Source: Candidatus Saccharibacteria bacterium UBA6039 (GTDB lineage: Bacteria; Patescibacteriota; Saccharimonadia; Saccharimonadales; Saccharimonadaceae). From it: a stretch of DNA of 34,740 bases. Of this stretch, positions 1 to 6,974 are shown in pieces. The stretch covers positions 1-34,740 of the forward strand of contig DIZB01000018.1 in the NCBI GenBank assembly GCA_002427805.1, in the 5' to 3' direction. Both the position numbers and the translations under genes were made by a program. Numbering within the stretch: the first letter of the stretch is position 1; every line of letters begins with the position of its first letter. The notes beneath the pieces are model-generated. The model worked only from the letters and a program-made list of their open reading frames with translations. It did no database searches and was not told where the DNA came from.

Positions 1-1257
1 AAGCAAGAATCTACTGGGACAATCGTAAGTATTGCGAGTAAGCATAATACTAATATCGCAACCTCAGGAAATATTACTGACCTTAGTGGTACTGCAAACC
101 AATTCTCATCCGCAAGCCTCACTTGGAGTGCGGTATCGAATGCGAGTAGCTACACTTTACAGGTTGATAACGATTCTGGTTTTACGAGTCTCTTTTCAAC
201 AACGTATCCTACCGGAACATCAGCAACTATTACAGGGCTCACACCCGGAACGGTATACTATTTCCGTGTTGCGGGCAATGCTCCAGGCAGTCAAGGCAAC
301 TGGTCGAACACGTTAAGCCTCTCGATACCTCACATTGCAACGCCAGGGTCTCCAGCTGCAGCTGACAATGGAACCTACCCGACCTCTCAGCTTGACTTTA
401 CATGGTCGGCTGTATCTGGTGCGGCAAGTTACAGTGTTGATTATTCAACGTCGAGCACCTTTGCCTCTGGCGTGACAACAGTTAGTGGTATAACCGGCAC
501 ATCTAAGTCAGTGACTGGCCTAACGGCTGGCACAACCCTTTACTTCCGCGTTAAAGCAGTTGCTCCAGATGACGTTAGCAGCTACACTGCAACCGTTAGT
601 GCCACAACAATCGTGCCCGTACCAACTGGGGTTGCAGTCGTCACGAACTCGGCAACTGTGTTTACGGAATCATGGAATACGGTCAGTGTTGCAACAAGTT
701 ATACGATACAGTGTTCTGGCGACAATGCGACATGGGGCTCAGGCTGCCAAGCATCGATCACCGCACCAACAACAAGTTATGCCTACGGTGGAGCTCAACA
801 AGGCACTATCTACTACGTGCGAGTACAAGCTGTAGTAGGGAGTGCAACAAGTGCATGGTCGGGGTCGGTATCGACAATCACCAGTGTTAACACGCCAGGC
901 GCACCAAGCGTAGGAGCCTCTCGCCCAGGTGCGATAAAAAGTAGCACCTCCGGTGGTTGGTTCCCTGGAACAGTCTTCTTATCAGGGTCAGGCAACTACT
1001 ACTACGCCGTCGGTACTGCTAGTGCTGGCTGTCCATCTGGCTCATACCCTGTATACAATATGACCGCTCATTATAACGTCAAGCCAAGCGGCGCACCACA
1101 AGACTACGCGACTGGTTCTACAACCTCTGGTACATGGTATGCAATTCAACCACTCAGTGGCTATAACATCACGTTTGGTGCCAATGCATACTGCCAAGGG
1201 CCAAACGCAGCATCTGGAACTTCAGGGACTAATAGCGCTACGGCCTACAACCCTTAG
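1..1257 (+). CDS. FN3-repeat surface protein, C-terminal part (5' end outside window)
   Basis: The frame is open from the first base, so the start lies upstream; 418 residues are visible. They contain at least three fibronectin type III-like repeats, recognised by recurring patterns such as 'LTWSAVSNASSYTLQ', 'LTPGTVYYFRV', 'DFTWSAVSGAASYSV' and 'GTTLYFRVKAV', roughly residues 30-110, 115-200 and 205-290. A final Gly/Ser/Thr/Tyr-rich segment of about 120 residues holds a few cysteines and ends in SATAYNP. No LPxTG motif or C-terminal membrane anchor is present, so it is not an obvious sortase substrate. FN3 arrays in bacteria are usually extracellular spacers or adhesive modules; surface location here is inference. 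It stops 2 nt before the converging gene. Substrate or partner unknown. Confidence 0.85.
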   Translation, partial: KQESTGTIVSIASKHNTNIATSGNITDLSGTANQFSSASLTWSAVSNASSYTLQVDNDSGFTSLFSTTYPTGTSATITGLTPGTVYYFRVAGNAPGSQGNWSNTLSLSIPHIATPGSPAAADNGTYPTSQLDFTWSAVSGAASYSVDYSTSSTFASGVTTVSGITGTSKSVTGLTAGTTLYFRVKAVAPDDVSSYTATVSATTIVPVPTGVAVVTNSATVFTESWNTVSVATSYTIQCSGDNATWGSGCQASITAPTTSYAYGGAQQGTIYYVRVQAVVGSATSAWSGSVSTITSVNTPGAPSVGASRPGAIKSSTSGGWFPGTVFLSGSGNYYYAVGTASAGCPSGSYPVYNMTAHYNVKPSGAPQDYATGSTTSGTWYAIQPLSGYNITFGANAYCQGPNAASGTSGTNSATAYNP

Positions 1258-1259
1258 TA

Positions 1260-1748
1260 TCAGCTTGTTCGAATGCGGCGATAGGCAAACTTGACTGCAA
1301 CGCGCCATTGACCGCTTGAATCGGTATCAAACTGGTAGACCTCACCGTTTTTCACTTCACTGATAAGCACAAGTGCCGGATTGTACGGCGCAAGCGTACG
1401 ATAGAAAATAATGTCACTTTCGCTAATATTAGCACGGCCTGGAAAGACCTCACGGAATTTACTGCGGCCCACTTCATCGAAATAATGCGGACGGCCTTTC
1501 GGCGGAATATAAAGCTCAGCCTTAAGCCCCATGCGCGCAACAAGCTTTTTAATGTCACTCAATAGAAATTTTGACTGACCGTTAATGTATACATATAGTT
1601 GTTTCTTACTGGTTAAAAAAAGCGTCGCTTCTGCGGTACGACTAACGGACGAATGGGACACAATCGTTTGACGCACATCAGCATCAACACCAAACTGTGC
1701 TTTAATGGTGCGCTCTAAGGCCAACTCGTCGTACATCTTGTCGCTCAT
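1260..1748 (-). CDS. conserved-looking hypothetical protein, 162 aa
   Basis: The frame is open further upstream, but ATG at 1748 (MSDKMYDELA) is preferred: a TATACT hexamer lies 11 nt before it at 1760-1765 on the minus strand, and the residues upstream look non-coding. The protein is soluble with no signal peptide or membrane segment. An alternating hydrophobic segment (TLFLTSKKQLYVYING) precedes a helix, and a basic, aromatic middle region (ELYIPPKGRPHYFDE) follows. The C-terminal half resembles an alpha/beta fold ending in a basic tail (FAYRRIRTS). I do not recognise the family. It converges with the FN3 gene and is divergent from the small RNA unit at 1785-1876. Confidence 0.7.
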   Translation of the reverse strand: MSDKMYDELALERTIKAQFGVDADVRQTIVSHSSVSRTAEATLFLTSKKQLYVYINGQSKFLLSDIKKLVARMGLKAELYIPPKGRPHYFDEVGRSKFREVFPGRANISESDIIFYRTLAPYNPALVLISEVKNGEVYQFDTDSSGQWRVAVKFAYRRIRTS

Positions 1749-1784
1749 AACTACGACTGAGTATACCATAAAACATTTATTCAC

Positions 1785-1813
1785 GTGACTTTTTAGGTAA
1801 TTTGTGCTATAAT
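1785..1813 (+). promoter_or_regulatory. strong extended -10 promoter for a very short transcript
   Basis: GTGACT (1785-1790), a 17-nt spacer, and TGC followed by a perfect TATAAT (1808-1813). The predicted start is about 1820-1823. A strong intrinsic terminator begins about 20 nt later, so the transcript should be only about 55 nt long. Confidence 0.6.
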
Positions 1814-1819
1814 AAATAT

Positions 1820-1876
1820 ACAATGTTCATTCGAACCTACTGCCCACTGCATCGCGGTGGGCAGTTTGCTTTTTAG
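1820..1876 (+). ncRNA. candidate ~55-nt small RNA (or leaderless 17-codon peptide)
   Basis: A promoter (1785-1813) and terminator (1839-1874) bracket about 55 nt. The RNA would carry a small GTTC/GAAC hairpin at 1826-1837 and then the terminator stem. The same stretch is also an open frame from ATG 1823 to TAG 1876 encoding MFIRTYCPLHRGGQFAF, with the ATG 9 nt after the -10, exactly the spacing used by neighbouring leaderless genes. Because the terminator stem lies inside this frame, I favour an RNA product or a leader/attenuator upstream of the helicase gene. No known RNA family is recognised. Confidence 0.4.
1839..1874 (+). terminator. intrinsic terminator
   Basis: A 9-bp perfect stem, ACTGCCCAC (1839-1847) with GTGGGCAGT (1857-1865), is followed by TTTGCTTTTT. 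This is the only textbook U-tract terminator in the first 5 kb. The upstream FN3 gene is more than 580 nt away and separated by an opposing gene, so it most likely ends the short transcript started at about 1820 and insulates the helicase promoter. Confidence 0.75.
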
Positions 1877-1893
1877 AGGGTATACTAGAAGTA

Positions 1894-4800
1894 ATGGATT
1901 TTACTGGAAGATATGCGAGTCTTAACCCGGCCCAAAAAGAAGCAGTCGATACCGTAGAGGGGCCTGTCATGGTTATCGCTGGGCCAGGAACGGGGAAGAC
2001 TGAACTGCTGAGTCTTCGTGTTGCTAATATTCTCAGGCTTACCGATGCCTTACCCGAAACGATTTTATGTCTTACGTTTACCGAAAGTGGTGCCAGCGCC
2101 ATGCGCGAACGCCTCATAGGACTACTAGGTAAAGATGCTTATAAAGTTGCCGTTCATACCTTTCATAGCTTTGGTACCGAAGTGATTAATCAATTCGGTG
2201 ACTTTTTTTACGAAGGCGCACATTTTCGACCGGCCGATGATCTGAGCCGTTTTGAAATTATCCGACATATTTTTGAAGAATTGGGCCATGCTAATGTCCT
2301 CAACAAAAAAATGAATGGTGAATACACCTATTTAAAAGAAACACTCACTGTTATTTCTGAGCTCAAAAAAAGTGGTCTCACGAGCGACGAACTGCTAGTC
2401 ATCCTTGACGCAAACGACGGTGCAATCCAAAAAACAGAACAAGTGCTTAGCCCCATTTTTAGCAAAAAAATAAGTAAATCAACGGCAGATGAACTTGCTG
2501 TTCACATTAAAACCATCCGTGAAGCCGCAACTGAAGTACCGTTACCTAGCATTGTACCACTTGCAATGGTCATTGCCGACTCGCTCGAAACGGCCCTACA
2601 CCTTGCCCAAGAATCCGGCAAAACAACCCCCGTAACAGCCTGGCGTAATGCGTGGTTTAAAAAGAACGATGACGGTGACTTTGTATTAAAATCTCGCGAT
2701 CGCCAGGCAAAACTACGTGCGATTAGCTCTATCTATGAACAGTACCTCGCGCGCATGAGCGAAGCAGAGTTATTTGACTTTGATGATATGATTCTTCGCG
2801 TTGTTCACGCTATGGAAATTTTTGATGAACTGCGTTTTAACCTGCAGGAAAAGTATCAATACATTATGGTTGATGAGTTCCAAGATACTAACATGGCACA
2901 GATGCGTATCGTTCATAACCTTACTAATAACCCAAGCCAGGGTGATACGCCAAACATTATGGCGGTAGGCGATGACGACCAAGCAATCTTTAGCTTTCAA
3001 GGGGCAGATATTAGCAACATCATCAACTTTCGCAGCACCTACCCAAAGACCCATATGGTCGCCCTCAAAGAAAATTACCGTTCCGGCGAGTCAATCTTAA
3101 AGGAAAGTCGTGACATTATTACTCAGGGGCTCGACCGACTCGAAAATCACATTACAGAACTCGATAAAGAGCTTCACAGCCAACCGTCTCATGCCAACAC
3201 AACCGTTGAGTTTATTGAAGCAGAAACAAGCGCAGACGAGCGACACATTTTAGTAGAGTCTATCGCCATGCGCATCAAGGCAGACGCCGAAGCAGATATT
3301 GCTGTTCTGACCCGCAAACATGATGAAATAGAAAAACTACTGCCGTACTTTGCAAAAGCAGGCGTCCCAGTTCAATACGAACGCCAAGATAACGTCCTAA
3401 ATCTCCCAATCATCGTCCTTATTGAGCAGCTTTCACGCGTGCTGATTGCAATTTATGAAGGCCGTCACAGCGATGCCAACGGTTTACTTCCGCAGGTGTT
3501 GACGCATCCCGTATGGGGCATATCGCCGCTCGCGCTATGGAAGCTTAGTCTCGTTTCGTTTGAAAGCCACACACACTGGCTCGATGAAATGTCGCGTCTT
3601 CCGCAATTCGCACCACTTCATACCTGGCTTGTCACAACAGCTCTGGCTATTCCACATACGCCACTTGAAACGCTACTCGATACGATCATCGGCGCCACTC
3701 ATCCGCAAACAGCCGATGACGAGCAGGACGATAGCGATGAGGCACGCGCCAAAAAGACGTCTAGTTTTATCAGTCCAATCTACGAGCATTTCTTCTCAAA
3801 CGATATGCTCAAAAATCACCCCGACGAATACGTTCGCTACCTCGAAGCGCTACGTGCTATCCGTAGCCATTTGCGCGATTACCGTCCTCTCGAGACTCCA
3901 ACGCTCGTGAGCTTCATCGACTTTATAACGCTGCACCGAAGCATTGGTAGCGGTATCACGAGCATTCACACAGTCGGTGCTGACACTACAGCCGTACACC
4001 TTATGACAGCGCACAACTCGAAGGGGCTTGAGTTCGATACCGTCTATATCACTGGTGCAGTTGATAGCGTCTGGGGTGAGCGTGCTCGCACACATAGTCG
4101 TTCGCTGTCATATCCTGAAAACTTACCACTCGCGCAAGTTGGTGATAGCAGCGATGAGCGCTTACGCCTCTTTTACGTTGCTGCGACCAGGGCACGTAAC
4201 AATCTGATTATTAGTTATAGCCTTGCGGGTGATGGAGCGAAGGCAACCGAAAAAGCAGCCTTCTTAGTAGGTAGTAGTACAACGCCAAAAGCCATCAAAC
4301 TGGCCCGCAGCGATCAGCAAGCGCTTGAAACTGCTGAACTACGCTGGTACGAACATCTTACTCCAGCGACCGATACGACCCTTAAGAAGCTCCTTATGCC
4401 CCAGCTTGAAGCCTATATGCTAAGCGTGACACACCTAACCAATTTCCTCGACATATCACGTGGTGGCCCGCAAAACTTCTTACTGCAAAATCTACTTCGC
4501 TTTCCGCAGGCAATGAGTCCAGCGTCGGCCTACGGATCGGCCATTCACTCGACGCTACAGCGTGCACACGTACACCTAGCGCGTCACGGACAGCGCCAAG
4601 CAGTTGAGGATATACTGCATAATTTCGAAACAAGCCTCAAAGACCATCATCTATCTGATAGTGACTTTGAATTTTACCTTCAAAAGGGAAGTGAAGACCT
4701 GCATGCCTTCCTCGCTGCGCGCTATAGTACGTTTAAGCCAAGCCAAAAAGCTGAGCTCAATTTCAAATCTCAACACGTTATGGTGGGCGATGCTCATCTA

Positions 4801-5214
4801 TCTGGTGCGCTCGACCTTGTTGATATTACGGAGGATAAATTGGTCACCGTCACCGACTATAAAACCGGTAAGCCCGCTCGCACTTGGACGGGTAAAACAG
4901 ATTATGAAAAGATTAAGCTCCATAAATATAAGCAACAGCTCATGTTTTATAAACTGCTGATCGAGAACGCACGTGACTTTCGTGGTCACACCGTCGTATC
5001 GGGCGTACTGCAGTTTATTGAACCAACCAGCGTCGGTAACATCATCGAACTCGAAACGAATTTTAGTGACAGCGACATGCAGGCGTTCACAGCGCTTGTA
5101 ACCACTGTATGGAAACGTATTATTACGCTTGATCTACCTGATATTTCTGGCTATGATCAAACACTTAAAGGCATTCTCACATTTGAACAAGATCTGATTG
5201 ACGGAACCGTCTAA
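1894..5214 (+). CDS. UvrD/Rep-type ATP-dependent helicase with C-terminal RecB/AddB-type nuclease domain
   Basis: This is a 1106-residue superfamily 1A helicase. It has a Q motif (NPAQKEAVD), Walker A GPGTGKT (residues 30-36, K35), motif Ia (CLTFTESGASAMRERL), Walker B DEFQD (327-331), motif III (VGDDDQAIFSFQGAD), motif IV (ENYRSGESIL), motif V (TAHNSKGLEFD) and motif VI (LRLFYVAATRAR). The last 250 residues form a PD-(D/E)XK nuclease: GALDLVD (D974), TDYKTGK (D988, K990) and QQLMFYK. It probably unwinds and degrades DNA in recombinational repair, like AddA or RecB. It lacks the Fe-S cysteines of AddB and no AddB/RecC partner is adjacent. The start follows TATACT (1881-1886) by 7 nt with no Shine-Dalgarno, so the mRNA is probably leaderless. 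The helicase call is certain; single-subunit action is inference. Confidence 0.95.
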   Translation: MDFTGRYASLNPAQKEAVDTVEGPVMVIAGPGTGKTELLSLRVANILRLTDALPETILCLTFTESGASAMRERLIGLLGKDAYKVAVHTFHSFGTEVINQFGDFFYEGAHFRPADDLSRFEIIRHIFEELGHANVLNKKMNGEYTYLKETLTVISELKKSGLTSDELLVILDANDGAIQKTEQVLSPIFSKKISKSTADELAVHIKTIREAATEVPLPSIVPLAMVIADSLETALHLAQESGKTTPVTAWRNAWFKKNDDGDFVLKSRDRQAKLRAISSIYEQYLARMSEAELFDFDDMILRVVHAMEIFDELRFNLQEKYQYIMVDEFQDTNMAQMRIVHNLTNNPSQGDTPNIMAVGDDDQAIFSFQGADISNIINFRSTYPKTHMVALKENYRSGESILKESRDIITQGLDRLENHITELDKELHSQPSHANTTVEFIEAETSADERHILVESIAMRIKADAEADIAVLTRKHDEIEKLLPYFAKAGVPVQYERQDNVLNLPIIVLIEQLSRVLIAIYEGRHSDANGLLPQVLTHPVWGISPLALWKLSLVSFESHTHWLDEMSRLPQFAPLHTWLVTTALAIPHTPLETLLDTIIGATHPQTADDEQDDSDEARAKKTSSFISPIYEHFFSNDMLKNHPDEYVRYLEALRAIRSHLRDYRPLETPTLVSFIDFITLHRSIGSGITSIHTVGADTTAVHLMTAHNSKGLEFDTVYITGAVDSVWGERARTHSRSLSYPENLPLAQVGDSSDERLRLFYVAATRARNNLIISYSLAGDGAKATEKAAFLVGSSTTPKAIKLARSDQQALETAELRWYEHLTPATDTTLKKLLMPQLEAYMLSVTHLTNFLDISRGGPQNFLLQNLLRFPQAMSPASAYGSAIHSTLQRAHVHLARHGQRQAVEDILHNFETSLKDHHLSDSDFEFYLQKGSEDLHAFLAARYSTFKPSQKAELNFKSQHVMVGDAHLSGALDLVDITEDKLVTVTDYKTGKPARTWTGKTDYEKIKLHKYKQQLMFYKLLIENARDFRGHTVVSGVLQFIEPTSVGNIIELETNFSDSDMQAFTALVTTVWKRIITLDLPDISGYDQTLKGILTFEQDLIDGTV

Positions 5215-5217
5215 GTA

Positions 5218-5246
5218 TTGACTACTACCGTTATATTTGCTACAGT
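5218..5246 (+). promoter_or_regulatory. sigma-70-like promoter of the RNA island
   Basis: TTGACT (5218-5223), an exact 17-nt spacer, and TACAGT (5241-5246) preceded by TGC (extended -10). Predicted start is about 5253. It begins 4 nt after the helicase stop codon and is one of the few promoters here with a good -35. Confidence 0.6.
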
Positions 5247-5252
5247 AGGTAG

Positions 5253-5549
5253 GCAAAGATCGAGGTTGTGACACATATCCACGAAAGCTTATTTCGCGCG
5301 TATCTGTCACGACCTCTCTTTATGCACATTCATAACCTGAGAAGTGATATTGTTCGTACTGCTTGCAGTGCGCGCACCGTAGCCAGCGATAACCGAACTC
5401 AGCGTTGAGTTCGATGTCCTTCGGGGCATTCAAAAGTTACACAAAAAATCGCTCAGGCGGGGAGTACGCATAAGTCTTGGTATGAGTCCAAGTCTTGTAC
5501 TCCCCGCTGGGCGTCCATGCACCACCGAATCACCTGAGGAGGTGATATC
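5253..5549 (+). promoter_or_regulatory. long structured 5' leader RNA, candidate cis-regulatory element
   Basis: This gene-free stretch of about 300 nt sits between the promoter at 5218 and the 50-residue gene at 5550. It has several strong hairpins: a 12-bp stem 5262-5273/5305-5316 (one wobble) with an inner CGAAA/TTTCG; a perfect 8-bp stem 5394-5401/5406-5413 with a GCGT loop; a UUCG-capped stem 5414-5419/5424-5429; and a perfect 11-bp stem 5457-5467/5497-5507 enclosing CTTGG (5476-5480)/CCAAG (5488-5492) with a 7-nt loop. A final hairpin holds the ribosome binding site. I checked it by eye for tmRNA, RNase P, SRP and 6S hallmarks and found none. Whether it acts as leader or as a separate RNA is unknown. 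Confidence 0.5.
5529..5546 (+). promoter_or_regulatory. hairpin occluding a near-perfect Shine-Dalgarno
   Basis: ATCACCT (5529-5535), loop GAGG (5536-5539) and AGGTGAT (5540-5546) form a perfect 7-bp hairpin. GAGGAGGTGAT (5536-5546) is the full complement of the 16S 3' end and lies in the loop and 3' arm, with GGAGG 7 nt before ATG 5550. A maximal ribosome site held in a hairpin is the layout of translationally controlled leaders (riboswitch, thermometer or trans-acting RNA). Confidence 0.55.
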
Positions 5550-5702
5550 ATGGCAGGAAACGACTCCGACGCACGTCGGCGTGCAGAGCAAGACCTGAAA
5601 ACGGCAAAGACAGGCGGTAAAAAGACCGACATCGCCGCCGCTCAGGCTCACCTCAACACGGCCACGCGCACCGAGCGGACCGCAATGGGCAAGAAGGACT
5701 AG
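5550..5702 (+). CDS. small basic hydrophilic protein, 50 aa
   Basis: ATG 5550 to TAG 5702, supported by the strongest Shine-Dalgarno in the window. The product starts MAGNDSDARRRAEQDLK and ends TERTAMGKKD. It is rich in Ala, Lys, Arg, Thr and Asp, with no Cys, Trp, Phe or Tyr, no membrane segment and no signal peptide. Two amphipathic helices separated by TGGKK are plausible, so a nucleic-acid or ribosome binding role is possible but unproven. The stretch is visibly more GC-rich than its neighbours. A strong UUCG hairpin starts 17 nt after the stop, so it has its own transcription unit. I do not recognise the family. Confidence 0.65.
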   Translation: MAGNDSDARRRAEQDLKTAKTGGKKTDIAAAQAHLNTATRTERTAMGKKD

Positions 5703-5719
5703 TTCCTAAACAGCCCCGC

Positions 5720-5745
5720 GGTGGGGCGGCTTCGGCCGCCCCACC
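5720..5745 (+). terminator. 11-bp UUCG-capped hairpin after the 50-aa gene
   Basis: GGTGGGGCGGC (5720-5730), loop TTCG and GCCGCCCCACC (5735-5745) form a perfect 11-bp GC-rich stem. No U-tract follows, so it may be a terminator, an mRNA 3' stabiliser or a processing boundary before the tRNAs. Confidence 0.55.
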
Positions 5746-5761
5746 GAGATATCACTATCTC
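5746..5761 (+). other. second hairpin abutting the UUCG stem
   Basis: GAGATA (5746-5751), loop TCAC and TATCTC (5756-5761) form a perfect 6-bp stem. It starts at the base directly after the UUCG stem and ends 4 nt before tRNA-Phe. The tandem could stack coaxially and mark a cleavage point between the mRNA and the tRNA precursor. Confidence 0.4.
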
Positions 5762-5765
5762 ACCC

Positions 5766-5837
5766 GGCGACATAACTCAGAGGTAGAGTACTCGGCTGAA
5801 AACCGAGAAGTCGTAGATTCGAACCCTACTGTTGCCA
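5766..5837 (+). tRNA. tRNA-Phe (anticodon GAA)
   Basis: The acceptor GGCGACA/TGTTGCC pairs with one G-U. The D arm is ACTC/GAGT. The anticodon stem is CTCGG/CCGAG with loop CTGAAAA, anticodon GAA at 5798-5800. The discriminator is A5837, and CCA is not encoded. Oddities: the T-stem closing pair is A5817 with C5825 instead of the nearly invariant G53-C61, and the first D-stem pair is A-U instead of G-C. The cloverleaf is otherwise complete. It is followed after 2 nt by the next tRNA and is probably processed from the same precursor. Confidence 0.85.
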
Positions 5838-5839
5838 CT

Positions 5840-5911
5840 TCCGGTATAGCTCAGTGGTAGAGCGCGTCACTATTAATGGCGAAGTCAGAGGTTCGATTCC
5901 TCTTACCGGTA
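5840..5911 (+). tRNA. tRNA-Asn-like with anticodon ATT (AUU)
   Basis: D arm GCTC/GAGC, anticodon stem CGTCA/TGGCG with loop CTATTAA, a 5-nt variable loop and T arm AGAGG/CCTCT with loop TTCGATT are all regular. The acceptor pairs for six positions (CCGGTA/TACCGG), but the first pair is U5840 opposite U5910. The anticodon at 5872-5874 is ATT, so it would read the Asn codon AAU. The loop equals the usual bacterial Asn loop CTGTTAA with G34 changed to A. The discriminator is A, where bacterial tRNA-Asn normally has G. CCA is not encoded. It is either a functional A34 (inosine) tRNA-Asn or a degenerate or repurposed tRNA. Confidence 0.75.
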
Positions 5912-5915
5912 CTAT

Positions 5916-5967
5916 CAGCTCGCTGCCCCTTGCGTGATTAAATTCACAGAGGGCAGCGAGCTGTTTC
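5916..5967 (+). terminator. terminator after the tRNA pair
   Basis: A perfect 13-bp stem, CAGCTCGCTGCCC (5916-5928) with GGGCAGCGAGCTG (5951-5963), has a GTGA/TCAC inner hairpin and is followed by TTTCACTTTT. It closes the RNA island and lies just before the dus promoter. Confidence 0.75.
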
Positions 5968-5996
5968 ACTTTTATGAGATAATGGAAAGTAATTAT

Positions 5997-6950
5997 ATGA
6001 ACAATTTTTGGAACGACCTGCCGAAACCTTTCTTCATCCTTGCCCCAATGGAGGCAGTCACGGATGTTGTGTTTCGCCATGTCATTGCAAAAGCCGCTCG
6101 GCCAGACGTGTTCTTCACGGAGTTCACAAATTCAGCTAGCTTTATGAGTCCAAAGGGCGAGCAAAGCACCCGCGAACGCCTGGCATTTACGGCGGATGAA
6201 CAACCGATGGTCGGACATATTTGGGGCAACAAGCCCGAAGAGTTTGCCTACATGGCAAAGGAACTCAAAAAGCGTGGCTTTAGTGGTATTGATATTAATA
6301 CTGGTTGTCCGGATAAGTCGGTCGTGAAGCAGGGGAGTGGGAGTGGTCTCATTGGCAACCTCGAACTCATGGGCCAACTGATTGCGGCAGCAAAGGAAGC
6401 AGGTTTACCCGTCAGCGTGAAGGCACGTCTTGGTGCGCATAAAATTGATGAATGGCGCGAGTGGCTCGGCTTCCTCCTCCAGCAAGACCTTGTGAACCTG
6501 ACGATTCATCTTCGTACTCGTAAAGAAATGAGTAAAGTCGATGCACACTTTGAACTTATTCCTGAAATCAAAAAGTTACGAGACGAAATTGCACCCCAGA
6601 CACTGCTTACTATTAACGGTGATATTCGTGACCGTGAGCATGGTCTTGAGCTCGTAGAAAAATATGGTGTCGATGGTATCATGATTGCCCGCGGTGTGTT
6701 TCATAATCCTTTCGCATTTGAAGTAGAGAAGCGTGAGCACAGTAGGGAAGAGCTCGTCGATCTACTGAATTTACAACTTGATCTTCATGACAAATATTCT
6801 GAAGAGTTAGGTCCTCGTAAATTCGATCCGTTAAAGCGCTTTTTCAAAATTTACATCCGTGATTTTCCCGGTGCGAGCGAACTACGCGAAGCATTAATGC
6901 ATACAAAAAGCACTGCCGAAGTTCGTAGCATCCTTGGCGCAGCAAAATAA
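5997..6950 (+). CDS. dus: tRNA-dihydrouridine synthase
   Basis: This FMN-dependent TIM-barrel enzyme of 317 residues from ATG 5997 reduces uridines to dihydrouridine in the tRNA D-loop. It shows the N-terminal LAPMEAVTDVVFR, the catalytic loop GIDINTGCPDKSVVKQGSG with the proton-donor cysteine at C104, the flavin-binding VKARLG segment, and the C-terminal ARGVFHNPFAF. Upstream in-frame codons exist, but MNNFWNDLPKPFFILAPM is the usual family start, and a GATAAT hexamer (5978-5983) lies 13 nt before it. It directly follows two tRNA genes, though a terminator separates them. The family is certain; which Dus subgroup and uridine position are not. Confidence 0.92.
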   Translation: MNNFWNDLPKPFFILAPMEAVTDVVFRHVIAKAARPDVFFTEFTNSASFMSPKGEQSTRERLAFTADEQPMVGHIWGNKPEEFAYMAKELKKRGFSGIDINTGCPDKSVVKQGSGSGLIGNLELMGQLIAAAKEAGLPVSVKARLGAHKIDEWREWLGFLLQQDLVNLTIHLRTRKEMSKVDAHFELIPEIKKLRDEIAPQTLLTINGDIRDREHGLELVEKYGVDGIMIARGVFHNPFAFEVEKREHSREELVDLLNLQLDLHDKYSEELGPRKFDPLKRFFKIYIRDFPGASELREALMHTKSTAEVRSILGAAK

Positions 6951-6974
6951 CCTCTCACGCTATCAGCAGATGAA

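Noticed and set aside
5253..5761. Known housekeeping RNA (tmRNA, RNase P, SRP or 6S) in the structured region
   Set aside because: No tRNA-like ends with a tag frame, no RNase P conserved core, no SRP GGAAG/AGCAG tetraloop motif and no 6S open-complex bubble could be found by eye. A covariance-model search would settle it.
5934..5996. Longer start for the dihydrouridine synthase
   Set aside because: It would begin inside the terminator stem of the tRNA unit. The family N-terminus and the -10 support ATG 5997.
5826..6080. 84-codon minus-strand frame
   Set aside because: It spans the antisense of the second tRNA and its terminator and enters dus. No start signals.
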